A stretch of 64,000 bases of DNA, taken from positions 1 to 64,000 of the forward strand of contig JAEEVN010000001.1 in NCBI GenBank assembly GCA_016290885.1, in the 5' to 3' direction. The notes beneath the pieces are model-generated. The model did no database searches. It had not been told where the DNA came from and saw nothing but the letters and a program-made list of their open reading frames with translations. The position numbers and the translations under genes were made by a program. The stretch comes from Caryophanales bacterium (lineage in GTDB: Bacteria; Bacillota_I; Bacilli_A; RF39; UBA660). Position 1 is the first letter of the stretch. The number at the start of each line of letters is the position of its first letter. Below, in pieces: positions 21,801-32,600 of the stretch.

Positions 21801-24800
21801 TTATTTCTTTTTCTTTAAGAATATTATTAATCCTACTATAGCACCAACTAATAATGTTATTATTAGTCCATATTTAACTACTACTTTACCTGTTTGAATA
21901 TTTATAATTAATTCAGATTTTGAACTTGCTAAATATTCAATTGTTTCTTGAGGTTTTTTATTAGTAATTATATTGCTACCATAGACAAGTCCATCTTCAT
22001 CTACGAAGAATGTTGCTACATTTATAGTTTTCTTAGGAAGTTCATATCCTTCTGGAGCTTCTACTTCTAAGATTCTATATTGTCCTGGTTCTAGATAATA
22101 TACTGTTGCACTACCATTATTTGTAGTTATTTCTGTTAATTCAGAATTTTCATCTGCACGATATACTAGATTTCCATTACTTAATTCTTCTTTTACTAAT
22201 GATAATGTATTATATTTTTTATCATTATCTAGTTTTTGAAGATAGAATATTGCACCATCCAATGGATTGTTATATTCATCAAATTTGTAGAATGTAAATG
22301 ATGTTGGTTTATTTACTAATGCTTCTCCAGTATCTTGAATTGCTGTTTCATTTTTCTTAATATGTACTAGAGTAAATCTATTATCATCATTTTCTGGTAA
22401 GCTATAGCCTTCTGGGGCTTCTACTTCTTCAATTACATAATATGTATCATATTCTAAATATTCTATTAAAGCTGTACCTTCTTTTAATACAGAAGTTAAA
22501 TCATCACTAATTAAATCTTCTAAATCATTAAAGTCATTAGAATTATATCCTAAACTATTTGGATCATATGAACAATTATCTCCAGAACATGTAGTTATTA
22601 CATCTGTATCAAGCACTGGTCTATATTCATATATACCTTCTTTAATAGTTTTTAGTTTAATTAATTCTTTATCTTGATCTTGTGGTTTTCTATTAGCATT
22701 ATAATTAGTTACTTTATATACTTTAAATTTAGCTCCTCCAAGTAATTCATCAGTATCTGCTTCATTATCACCATCTTTATCAGCATATTTTCTTATTACT
22801 AATGCAGTTGGTTTATTTGGAACTTCTACTTCTTCTACTTCAACAGTATTATTTACTATAGTAAATTCTGTTTCAGCATCTCTACCAATTGGTAAGATAT
22901 AGTTTGTTGGAGCAACTGTTTCAAGTAATACATACTTATATCCTGGATCTGATGGCAAATATCTAAGTACTAATTTACCAGCATTTGGATGAAGTTCTGT
23001 AACTCCAGATTCATTTAATTTCTTATATCTATATACCTCTACTCCATCATCTTCTTGATCACCTTGAATAACTCCTCTATCCATAAAGTTCATTACTGTT
23101 ATTCCTGCTGCTAATCTTTCTTCATCAGTAGAATAATCTGATGGATGACATTCAGTATCTATAGCACATTGATATACTTTAAATGTAGTTGTTTCATCTG
23201 GTATTAAGTAATTATATTTCGAATCTCTCTTTTCAAATATTACTCTTGTTGGAATATTCTTAATCTCTGCAGTTATAGAAGAAGGATTACCCGCATCTTC
23301 TAAAGGAAGAATATATTTAACTACTGGATGACCATTATTATCAAATGGTAATTGATCTCCATAGTTTAAATCTTTATTTAAATAATCAGGTAATACAAAG
23401 TTTTGTTTTGTATCACTTGTTATTTCTTCAATATAATATACTTCTCCTCTTTGTAAGTGAGTTACTTTTATCTTTCCTAATTTAGTATGCATCTCGGTAA
23501 TGACATTATTATCATCTACTGGAATATATCTATATTCTCCAGTATCACATCTATCATTACTATTCTTATTTGATACAAAATTACCATCACTAGAGCATTT
23601 TAAACTTAATATATTTCCATTACTATCTCTTAATACAAATGTCATTGAATCAAATATTTTTAATGATTCATTTTCTATAGATGCTAAATCTTCATCTTGA
23701 TAATAATCGTATAAATCACTCTTTATGAAATTAATTTCTGTAGGTTTATTATCTATTCTAGATGTTAATTCCACATAATTACTTCCATCATCTAGAGTTG
23801 ATGATAATACTGTAAAATCAGTATATGCTTCTGATCCAGATGGTAAATAATATCCATTAGGAGCATCTTTTTCATATAATGAATAACTATATTCACTTGG
23901 TAAATATGCAAGTACTAATACTCCTCTATCTGTTATTAAATCAGATACTTTGTTAGTACTATTATTCTCTTTACTATATTTATAAGTTAATACTGGAGGG
24001 CCTACTGAAGATAAATCATCAGTAAAGTTATCAATATAACCTCTATCTTCAAAGTATACTATTTCTGCACCTTGAGTAGTTGCTCTACAACTAGTAACAG
24101 TCTTAGGACATCTATATACATTAAATGTAGTTCTTGAATCAGGAATTAATTCACCAGTAGTTTTATCTCTCTTTTCGAATACTACTCTTGTAGGTAAGTT
24201 TTCTATCAAATTAGTTACTGATTCAGATGGTGTTGTACCATTATTAGTATCATTTGGTAAAACCGTACTTAAATCATATATTACATAAGGGTGTCCTTTC
24301 CAACTCCAACCACTTGGTATACCACTTGGTTTACTTATATTAGTTGGTAATATAAAGTTTCCTTTAGTATCTGATTTAGTTTCTTCTATATAGTATTTTT
24401 CATTTCTATATAGATTAGTTATTAACATCTCACCATTCTTTGTGTGTAATTCAGTTACATTATTACCTGATGTTGTACCGTCACCACCTATAAATCTATA
24501 TTCACCATCTGCCGTCTTTTTAAGAGTTACAATGTTACCATCTTTATCTCTTAATACAAATGTCATTGAATCAAATATCTTATTACTTGATCCTAATGCT
24601 TCAGCATCTGTAGAACTATAGTATTTATAAATATCATCTTTTCTAAACTTAATCATTGTAGGATAATCAATGATATTTTTATTATTAGCATTTGCAGTAG
24701 TAGTATTTGTTGGTACTACATCTATTTCAGTTTCTGCAAGTGCACCACTCACATTATAATATCCATCTGGTGCATTTGTTTCTACTACTACATATTTATA

Positions 24801-27800
24801 ATTTGTTGGTAAGTATTCTAATGTTAATTTACCTTTAGTACCTTCAGTTACTAAGTTAAGTGATGTTACTCCATTACCAGATTGATTTAATAATGCTGGA
24901 TATACAGTTTCTGAACCATATACTCTTGGAGATCCAAATTTAATCTTTCTTCCTGTTGATGTTGCTTGTGTACATTTTGATACTGTTTTTTCACATGCAT
25001 ATACTTCAAATGTAGCAGTTTGTTTTTTATTTGTTCCTTCATGAATATCTTCACTAGTTCTATTATTTTTCTTTGATAATGATATTCTAGTAGGTAGATC
25101 ATCTATTACACCAGTAGTTTTTGGAGTAACAGAAGTACTATCACAACACATTTTATTATTATCTGTAAATGGTACTATATATTCTACTGAAGGATGAGTA
25201 CTTGGTAATGTAAATACTGTATTAGCAGGTACTTCTACTTCTTCAATAGTATATTTCTTACCTCTACATAAATGAGTTATTTTAATTTTTCCACCACAAG
25301 TATTTATATCATAAGTTAATTGATTTTTTTGTTCAGTAGTTAATAATGATTCATCTGATACATATCTATATTCAGCTATACCATTATTAGTATTACAAGT
25401 TCCTGTATTGCCTACTTTTAATAGTTTTATATAATTACCATTTTCATCTTTAACTCTAAATTTAATCTTATCAAATGCATTTATTTCATCAATAGATTCA
25501 AATTTGACTGTTGATGTAGGATCTGCATAACTATAAATATCTCTCTTAGTAAATGTAATACTTGATGGAGTATTATTTAATCCTTTAGATACTTTTCCAC
25601 TTGATGTACATGATGTTGCATTTGGTGAAGAACAATTTGTTATTGTAAATTGATAATCACTAGTATTTGTATATCCTGGATATAAATATCCACTACAAGG
25701 AGTAGTTCCAGAGCAAGATGAACAAGATGTATCACAACATACTTTCTTCTCTTTTACATAATATGTTCCCTTTGGTAAATGATATACTTTAAATTTTCTA
25801 TTATTATCTAATTGTAAATCTGTTATAGCAGTCCCTGATGTTCCATCAACTGTATTACCTGCATATTCATAGACACCATCAGATGTTTTAACAAATGATA
25901 TTAAATTACCATTAGTATCAGTTATATTAAATGATAATTTCTTTAATTCGTTTGTAGTAATACTATTCCAGTTTATACCATTAATAGTGGTATCTCCACT
26001 AGAAACTGTTTTAGTAAATTCAAATTCTGTTTTATAGTTTACTAATTTGTTTGAATTAGTCATTGCAGCAAATGCATTACCTGAAGTTATACTTAATGTT
26101 TTACTACTTCCAAATGTATGATTTTGAGCAGAATCTATTTCTTCTACAGTATATGTTCCTGATGGCAACCCACTTACACATACTTGACCAGTCATATTAA
26201 TACTTGTTGATCCAGCTGCTCCTGATGTCATAACTGTTCCAGAAGTATTAGCTCCTGTATATACATAACATGCTTTTTGTGCATTTGCAGAATCACTTTG
26301 AGTAGTTGGATTATTTACTGTTATATATTGACCTGCACTATTTTTAACTTTAAATGTTGCACCATTAATTAATGTAGATCCATTTTCAGTAGTTTTATAC
26401 CAGTTTATTACATATTTTCTATCAGTAAATACATAATTTGTATTTGTATTATAAGTTTTATTAGCAACTGTTGTTCCATCAGACGCTACTGCGCTATCAG
26501 ATAAACATGCAGTTCTTGCTGCTGCTGCATTAGAATATTCTTTTAATTGAATTGCTGCTAATGCTCTACTAGATGTTACTGTTGAATATCCATCTGGAGC
26601 TTTAGTTTCAGTTACTGTCCAATTCCCTGCTGCTGAACTATCACCCAAGAAGAATGATGTAATTCCATTTGAAGTAGAATAATCAGTACTATTTTTATTA
26701 ATTGTTATACTTCCCTTTGTAGCAGTAAATTCTGCTCCTGTTAAAGCATTACCTGTTGAACTATCAGTCTTCTTTACTTTAAGACAGTAATATTGTTTTG
26801 TATCACTCTTAGTTACTGGGTTATTACAAGTAGAACCTTCTGTTAAACTACTTGCTGATACTGTTACTCCTGCACTATTATCATTCCAATATCCTGATGG
26901 TGCAGATGTTTCTGATAATGTATAATTTTGATATTTTAATCCTGTAAATGTTGTTATACCACTTGCATTTGTTGTTCCTGTATGTACATCTCCTGCTGCT
27001 CCTGTTAATGTGAATCCTGCACTAGCAAGTCCTGAACCAGTTTCAGAATCTGCTTTCTTAACTGAATAACAATAACTCTTTTGAGTATTAGTTAATGTTG
27101 GAGTGCTATCACAAGTTCCATCACTATTAGAATCAGTTGCAGTTATAGGAACACATCCTGAACTATATGTATATTTATTTGTTAATAAGTTCTCTGATCC
27201 TAAAGCAAAAGATGTTTCTTTAACATAATATGTTGTATTTTGAGTTAAATTATTAAATGTTACTGTTCCTGTAGAACCATTTGTTAAATTAACTGTAGCA
27301 TTTTGTGATGATACTAAAGTGGAACAACTAGAATCACTATATAATCCTATGGTTGTAGTAGCATCTCCTCCATCATTATTAAATGCACTTATTGTTTTAT
27401 TAACATTTAGATTACAGTTAGCACCTTCCCAATATACTTTGAAATATGCTACACCTGCTTGTCCTCCCCAACCTCCGAGGTTACCAGATTGAGTTAATGT
27501 TCTAACACTTAATAATAACCATTTATCTGCTCTATGATCTTGTTGAATCTGTATTCTTACTTTTATTCCTTCAGATTCAGGTTTACCTATAATATTACCA
27601 CCACTTTGCCAATCATATGCTGCAGATTCATATGGGTGAATACATTGCATTAAGATATATTCATCTGGATCAGCGAAGTTCATATAAAGAGTTCCATCAC
27701 CATTTCTTCTAGCAAAACCTGTATTTATCATATATGGGAATACTTCGTTTGTAGAAGCTTGATGATAAGCATCATCACTATAATCCCAATAAATAGCTTT

Positions 27801-28844
27801 ATTATATGCGAATGTATCTGCATTTGCAGATCTACCTTGAGAGCCATAGTTTACACATAAAGGTTCTCCTCTAAAATAAACCCCTGTTGTACCATCAGTA
27901 CAATAGAAGAAATTATCTGTGCTTCTTCCCCAAGAAAGTGTCATAGCATCAGTTGTATAATATGCACCATATCCATTATCAGCATCATATAATAATTGAG
28001 TTGGTTCTTCTAATAATCTATAAGAATTAGCTTTTGATATATCTGCTGGATTAATTGCAAATACATTTTTAATTATATTATTACCTAATTTTATATCGAT
28101 CTTATTAATTAATATTGTAGGCATATTAATAACTAAAGTATCTGTTAATTTATCATATCCATATGATTCTTCATTTAATCTTTCATCAGAACCATTTATA
28201 TAAATATATATATTATCTTTAGATAAATTACTATTAACAAATCTTGATAATGGAATCTTTGTTTCTAAATCCATTAAATCATTAGAAGCCGTATTATTAA
28301 ATGTTACTAATTTCTTAACACTATAATCTGTTTCTAATTTACTTATTTCTTCATATGTTAATAATGTTTCAAGTTCTGCTTGTACAATAATACGATTATC
28401 CTTATCTGCTTTTTCATAAAAACTAAATGGAATTTTTAAAGTCTTTGTTTTTTTATCATAAGAACAACCTTCGATTGGTTCACCATATAAGTTATTCATA
28501 GCAAACATTGTATCAGTTACTCTATTAAGCAATTTTTTATTTGTAAATTTACTTAGATCTACATATAAATAATCCCCATCTTTAGTAAGAGGTACATAAT
28601 GTGCTGCACTATATATAACATCATCTATATGATTATGAACAGTATCATCAATAGTAGCATCTTCACTCATTTTATCTTTATCTCCGATTAAATAAGTTAC
28701 TTTCATCATATATGTATCATCATATTTAACTAATTTAGAATTAAAACTATTTAAATCTATAAAATATATAGTTGAGAAAACTAGTATTACTAATAATACT
28801 AGTGCTATTAATACTTTATATTTATTATATAATCTCTTTATCAT
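21801..28844 (-). CDS. Giant Cna-B/SpaA-type adhesin with NIQTG tail
   Basis: This surface protein of about 2347 aa begins with an N-terminal anchor helix (about 14-32). A conserved domain of about 300 residues carries a GCSYDKKTKTLKIP segment, and a second domain is rich in aromatics. Roughly ten or more prealbumin-like Cna-B/SpaA modules follow, with the typical YTLSETSAPSGYW and YYIEET strands. Modules alternate: one type has FDSMTFVLRD, the other PTRVVFEKRD with a Cys pair (VYRCPKTVTSC). The C-terminus reads NIQTGK, then a hydrophobic helix and KKKK, the layout of a sortase signal without LPXTG. Isopeptide Lys/Asn/Glu sets cannot be assigned by eye. The ATG at 28844 follows GGAGG; the track's 28856 is a TTG upstream of that site. 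It is monocistronic. Confidence 0.88.
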   Translation of the reverse strand: MIKRLYNKYKVLIALVLLVILVFSTIYFIDLNSFNSKLVKYDDTYMMKVTYLIGDKDKMSEDATIDDTVHNHIDDVIYSAAHYVPLTKDGDYLYVDLSKFTNKKLLNRVTDTMFAMNNLYGEPIEGCSYDKKTKTLKIPFSFYEKADKDNRIIVQAELETLLTYEEISKLETDYSVKKLVTFNNTASNDLMDLETKIPLSRFVNSNLSKDNIYIYINGSDERLNEESYGYDKLTDTLVINMPTILINKIDIKLGNNIIKNVFAINPADISKANSYRLLEEPTQLLYDADNGYGAYYTTDAMTLSWGRSTDNFFYCTDGTTGVYFRGEPLCVNYGSQGRSANADTFAYNKAIYWDYSDDAYHQASTNEVFPYMINTGFARRNGDGTLYMNFADPDEYILMQCIHPYESAAYDWQSGGNIIGKPESEGIKVRIQIQQDHRADKWLLLSVRTLTQSGNLGGWGGQAGVAYFKVYWEGANCNLNVNKTISAFNNDGGDATTTIGLYSDSSCSTLVSSQNATVNLTNGSTGTVTFNNLTQNTTYYVKETSFALGSENLLTNKYTYSSGCVPITATDSNSDGTCDSTPTLTNTQKSYCYSVKKADSETGSGLASAGFTLTGAAGDVHTGTTNASGITTFTGLKYQNYTLSETSAPSGYWNDNSAGVTVSASSLTEGSTCNNPVTKSDTKQYYCLKVKKTDSSTGNALTGAEFTATKGSITINKNSTDYSTSNGITSFFLGDSSAAGNWTVTETKAPDGYSTVTSSRALAAIQLKEYSNAAAARTACLSDSAVASDGTTVANKTYNTNTNYVFTDRKYVINWYKTTENGSTLINGATFKVKNSAGQYITVNNPTTQSDSANAQKACYVYTGANTSGTVMTSGAAGSTSINMTGQVCVSGLPSGTYTVEEIDSAQNHTFGSSKTLSITSGNAFAAMTNSNKLVNYKTEFEFTKTVSSGDTTINGINWNSITTNELKKLSFNITDTNGNLISFVKTSDGVYEYAGNTVDGTSGTAITDLQLDNNRKFKVYHLPKGTYYVKEKKVCCDTSCSSCSGTTPCSGYLYPGYTNTSDYQFTITNCSSPNATSCTSSGKVSKGLNNTPSSITFTKRDIYSYADPTSTVKFESIDEINAFDKIKFRVKDENGNYIKLLKVGNTGTCNTNNGIAEYRYVSDESLLTTEQKNQLTYDINTCGGKIKITHLCRGKKYTIEEVEVPANTVFTLPSTHPSVEYIVPFTDNNKMCCDSTSVTPKTTGVIDDLPTRISLSKKNNRTSEDIHEGTNKKQTATFEVYACEKTVSKCTQATSTGRKIKFGSPRVYGSETVYPALLNQSGNGVTSLNLVTEGTKGKLTLEYLPTNYKYVVVETNAPDGYYNVSGALAETEIDVVPTNTTTANANNKNIIDYPTMIKFRKDDIYKYYSSTDAEALGSSNKIFDSMTFVLRDKDGNIVTLKKTADGEYRFIGGDGTTSGNNVTELHTKNGEMLITNLYRNEKYYIEETKSDTKGNFILPTNISKPSGIPSGWSWKGHPYVIYDLSTVLPNDTNNGTTPSESVTNLIENLPTRVVFEKRDKTTGELIPDSRTTFNVYRCPKTVTSCRATTQGAEIVYFEDRGYIDNFTDDLSSVGPPVLTYKYSKENNSTNKVSDLITDRGVLVLAYLPSEYSYSLYEKDAPNGYYLPSGSEAYTDFTVLSSTLDDGSNYVELTSRIDNKPTEINFIKSDLYDYYQDEDLASIENESLKIFDSMTFVLRDSNGNILSLKCSSDGNFVSNKNSNDRCDTGEYRYIPVDDNNVITEMHTKLGKIKVTHLQRGEVYYIEEITSDTKQNFVLPDYLNKDLNYGDQLPFDNNGHPVVKYILPLEDAGNPSSITAEIKNIPTRVIFEKRDSKYNYLIPDETTTFKVYQCAIDTECHPSDYSTDEERLAAGITVMNFMDRGVIQGDQEDDGVEVYRYKKLNESGVTELHPNAGKLVLRYLPSDPGYKYVLLETVAPTNYILPIGRDAETEFTIVNNTVEVEEVEVPNKPTALVIRKYADKDGDNEADTDELLGGAKFKVYKVTNYNANRKPQDQDKELIKLKTIKEGIYEYRPVLDTDVITTCSGDNCSYDPNSLGYNSNDFNDLEDLISDDLTSVLKEGTALIEYLEYDTYYVIEEVEAPEGYSLPENDDNRFTLVHIKKNETAIQDTGEALVNKPTSFTFYKFDEYNNPLDGAIFYLQKLDNDKKYNTLSLVKEELSNGNLVYRADENSELTEITTNNGSATVYYLEPGQYRILEVEAPEGYELPKKTINVATFFVDEDGLVYGSNIITNKKPQETIEYLASSKSELIINIQTGKVVVKYGLIITLLVGAIVGLIIFLKKKK

Positions 28845-28946
28845 ATGAGCCTCCAAGAATATAATAAGATACTGTCCCCAATTATTATTATATTTATATA
28901 ATAATTTTACTATAATTTATAATAAAAGTAAACAAAAGTATATATA

Positions 28947-28975
28947 AAAAACTACACAAAATGTGTAGTTTTTTT
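28947..28975 (-). terminator. Terminator of the adhesin operon
   Basis: AAAAAACTACACATTTTGTGTAGTTTTTT directly follows the stop at 28977. It separates the four-gene operon from the giant adhesin gene. Confidence 0.85.
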
Positions 28976-28976
28976 A

Positions 28977-29627
28977 TTATTTTACATCATAAGACCAAGT
29001 TATTTTTTTGATTCTTCCAAATCTATATTCTAATTTTAATTCTGCGATATTTGTAGGATTGCCTTCAATGACTGCATCTTTATTATAATATCTAATTTCT
29101 TTACTATTTCTATAACTAAAATATGCATTATTCTTAACTAAATTATCATTTAAAGCATCAATTGTATAATTCTTATAAATATAATTTCCTTCTGGATATT
29201 CTACTTTATATTTATTAATAACATTTAATACTTTATTACCTACTTTTATATTTCTTCCAGTTTTATATCTACCAGAAGTAATTTCAGCTCCTACTAAAAC
29301 ATAATCATTATAGTTTTCTTTTAATGTTAATTTTAGCCCAGAATAATAGTATTCCATATATTTATAATTATTTTTAGATATTTCTTTGGTAGATTTTGGT
29401 TTTCCTAATTCTTTTTCTACTTCTTCAGATGTAGATAAGAATTTAAGATTATTTACTCTTAAATCTTTAATAGTAAATATTTCATTATCATTCTTTTTTA
29501 ATTTTACATTTTCAAAATTACCAAATAATCCTGAAAGGATCAGTAGTAGAGAGATAATTACTATCACTCCTACTACTGAAAAGAATACTATTTGTTTTTT
29601 ATCTAGTTTAATCACTTTCTTTGCCAT
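28977..29627 (-). CDS. Single-pass membrane protein of unknown function, adhesin operon
   Basis: The 216-aa protein has a short basic cytoplasmic tail, a transmembrane helix (about 13-33) and an extracellular domain. The segment EVEKELGKPKSTKE...YYYSGLKLTLK has the look of an SmpA/OmlA or beta-lactamase-inhibitor-like fold (helix, then strand with GxP). The resemblance is only a motif impression. It lies 7 bp downstream of the 1798-aa adhesin gene in the same operon, which makes a role in adhesin export, folding or assembly plausible but unproven. Confidence 0.65.
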   Translation of the reverse strand: MAKKVIKLDKKQIVFFSVVGVIVIISLLLILSGLFGNFENVKLKKNDNEIFTIKDLRVNNLKFLSTSEEVEKELGKPKSTKEISKNNYKYMEYYYSGLKLTLKENYNDYVLVGAEITSGRYKTGRNIKVGNKVLNVINKYKVEYPEGNYIYKNYTIDALNDNLVKNNAYFSYRNSKEIRYYNKDAVIEGNPTNIAELKLEYRFGRIKKITWSYDVK

Positions 29628-29634
29628 ATTATCC

Positions 29635-32600
29635 CTACTTTCTCTTCTTTAAGAATATTATTAGTCCTACTATTAAACCTATAACTATAGTTATTATTAG
29701 ACCATATTTAATTACTACTTTACCTGTTTGAATATTAATAATTAATTCTGCTTTATCACTAGCTAAATATTCAACTGTATCAGATGGTTTCTTATTAGTA
29801 ATTATATTACTTCCATAAACAAGTCCATCATTATCTACAAAGAATGTAGCTACATTTATAGTTTTCTTAGGAAGTTCATAACCATCTGGAGCAGATACTT
29901 CTAAGATTCTATATTGTCCTGGTTCTAGATAATATACTGTAGCATGTCCACCTATAGTTGTTATATCTGTTAATGTTGATGCTGAATCTGCTTTATATAT
30001 AATATCACCATTTGATAAAGTTTCTTTAGAAACAGTTAATGTATTATATTGTTTTTCATTGTCTAATTTTTGTAAGTAGAATGTTGCTCCATCAAGTGGA
30101 GTATTATATTCATCAAATTTGTAGAATGTAAATGCCGATGGTTTATTTACTAGTGCATCTCTTGTATCAATTATTTCTGTTTCATTTTTCTTAATATGTA
30201 CTAGAGTAAATCTATTATCATCATTCTCTGGTAAGCTATAACCTACAGGAGCTTCTACTTCTTCAATTACATAATATGTATCATATTCTAAATACTGAAT
30301 TAAAGCTGTACCTTCTTTTAATACAGAAGTAATATTATTTCCAGAAGATTCTATTAAATCATCTATATTTTCCCATTGACTAGGATCATATCCTAGACTA
30401 TTTGGATTATATGAACAATTATCTCCAGAACATGTAGTTATTATATCTGTATCAAGAACTGGTCTATTTTCATAAATACCTTCTTTAATAGTTTTTAATG
30501 AAATTAATTCTTTATCTTGATCTTTTGCTTTTCTATTAACATTATAATTATTTACTTTATATACTCTAAATTTAGCACCACCAAGTAATTCACCATTATC
30601 AGCTTCATTATCGCCATCTTTATCTGCATATTTTCTAATTATTAAAGCTGTTGGTGAGTTTGGAACATTTACTTCTTCTACATCTACTGTAGTATTAACT
30701 ACTGTAAATGGAGTTTCAGCTAATTTTCCAGTTGGTAATACATAATTTACTGGAGCAACTGTTTCAAGTAATACATAATTATAACCTGATTGTAAGTATC
30801 TAAGTACTAATTTACCTGTACTTTCAGGATGTACTTCAGTTACATAACAGTTAGTTGTTACAGTATCAGTACATGCTACTTTACTCTCAGCATCGCTATC
30901 ACTCATTGCTCTATATACTTTAGTTCCTGCATCCTCTTCATCATTTGTAATGATACTCTTTGGTTCAAACTTAATAAGTTTCATACCAGCAGCTTCTCTT
31001 TCTGCTACTGTAGAGTAAGAACTTGGATTACATAAACTATCTTTTGGACATCTATACACTTCAAATGTAGTTGTCTCATCTGGAATTAAATAATTATATT
31101 TTCCATCTCTCTTTTCAAATGTTACTCTTGTTGGTTTATCATTAATTATTGCAGTTTTACTAGTTCTTTGTTCTTCTTCATTAGTAGAACATGGAACTTC
31201 AAAACATACTTCAGGATTTAATGTACCTTGTTTTTCCAATACATATACTGAATCATCAGGTACTCTGATTTCTTCGAATGTATATGTTTCACCACGACAT
31301 AATCCAATTAATTTAATATGTCCACCACAAGCATGTAATGTTTGTGTGATTGTTAATCCATTACTATTAACATGATAATTAAATACGTTTGGATCAACAT
31401 CACTTGGTAATTGTAATCCTGGTACATATCTATAGATACTATAATCAGAATCACTAGTGCATGTAGTACTTGATCCTCCTACATATACAAAGTTTAGATA
31501 ATTACCATTACTATCTTTTACTTTAAAGTCTATTCTATCAAAATCGCTTCTTTCTTTAGCATTTTCAAATTCAACACTTGATTCAGTAGAGTTTTGAATT
31601 CTATCATTATCTACTATATCTGCTTGATTTTGATAATTATATAAATCTTTCTTAGTAAATGTTATTTCTGTTGGTATATTTGTTAATGATTGAACTTCAA
31701 CACCTGCATCACTTGAACAAGAACTTGTATTTTGTTTAGCTGTATCGCTAGAGCAATCATTAATTGTAAATGAATATGTATTAGAACTATAATCTGGGGA
31801 ATAATATCCAATACATTCACCACTAGATGATGTAGTTCCTGCACATGTAGGTGCTGTTGATGGTCTACTACTTGGATTTGCAATTGTTCCATAACCGCCA
31901 TTACCTAATTGGCAACTAGAAGTATCAATTTCTTTAATTGTATAAGTACCTTTTGGTAAATGTTTAACATTGATTTTTCTATTTGAATCTAAATGTAATA
32001 CTGTTATGTTATTACCAGATCCACCTTGATCTACACCATTAGATCCATATTCATAATGACCAGAGGAAACTTCTTTAACTGGTACTACATTACCGTTTGA
32101 ATCATATATACTGAATCCTATTTTCATTAACTCTTCAGTAGTCATATCACTTAATGAAACTGTCTTAGTTACTCCACCAATAGTAACAGTATATAATGTA
32201 TCATCTTCTTGTGATCCATCTACATTTGATACTTTCTTAGTAAATTCAAATTCAGTTGGATAGTTAATTATTTTATTAGCATTAGTCATACTAATAAATT
32301 TATTACCAGCTGTTATATCTAAAGTACTATATGAACCAAATGTATGATATTCTGGTGCTTTAATTTCTATAACTTGGTATGTGCCTTCTGGTAAACCAGC
32401 AACACATACTTCTCCAGTCATAGATATACCAGTTGATCCACTATCACCAGATACCATTACAGTACCTGTGCTTGCAGTTCCTGTATATCTATAGCAAGCT
32501 TTTGTTGTACCAGTAGAATCTGTTTGAACTGCTGGTGCATTAGTAACTGTTATAAATTGACCAGAACTATTTTTAACTCTGAATTCTGAACCATTTATTA

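Noticed and set aside
28857-28976. Small gene between the adhesin operon and the giant adhesin
   Set aside because: The gap holds only the terminator and an AT-rich promoter region; no start codon with a ribosome-binding site other than that of the giant.
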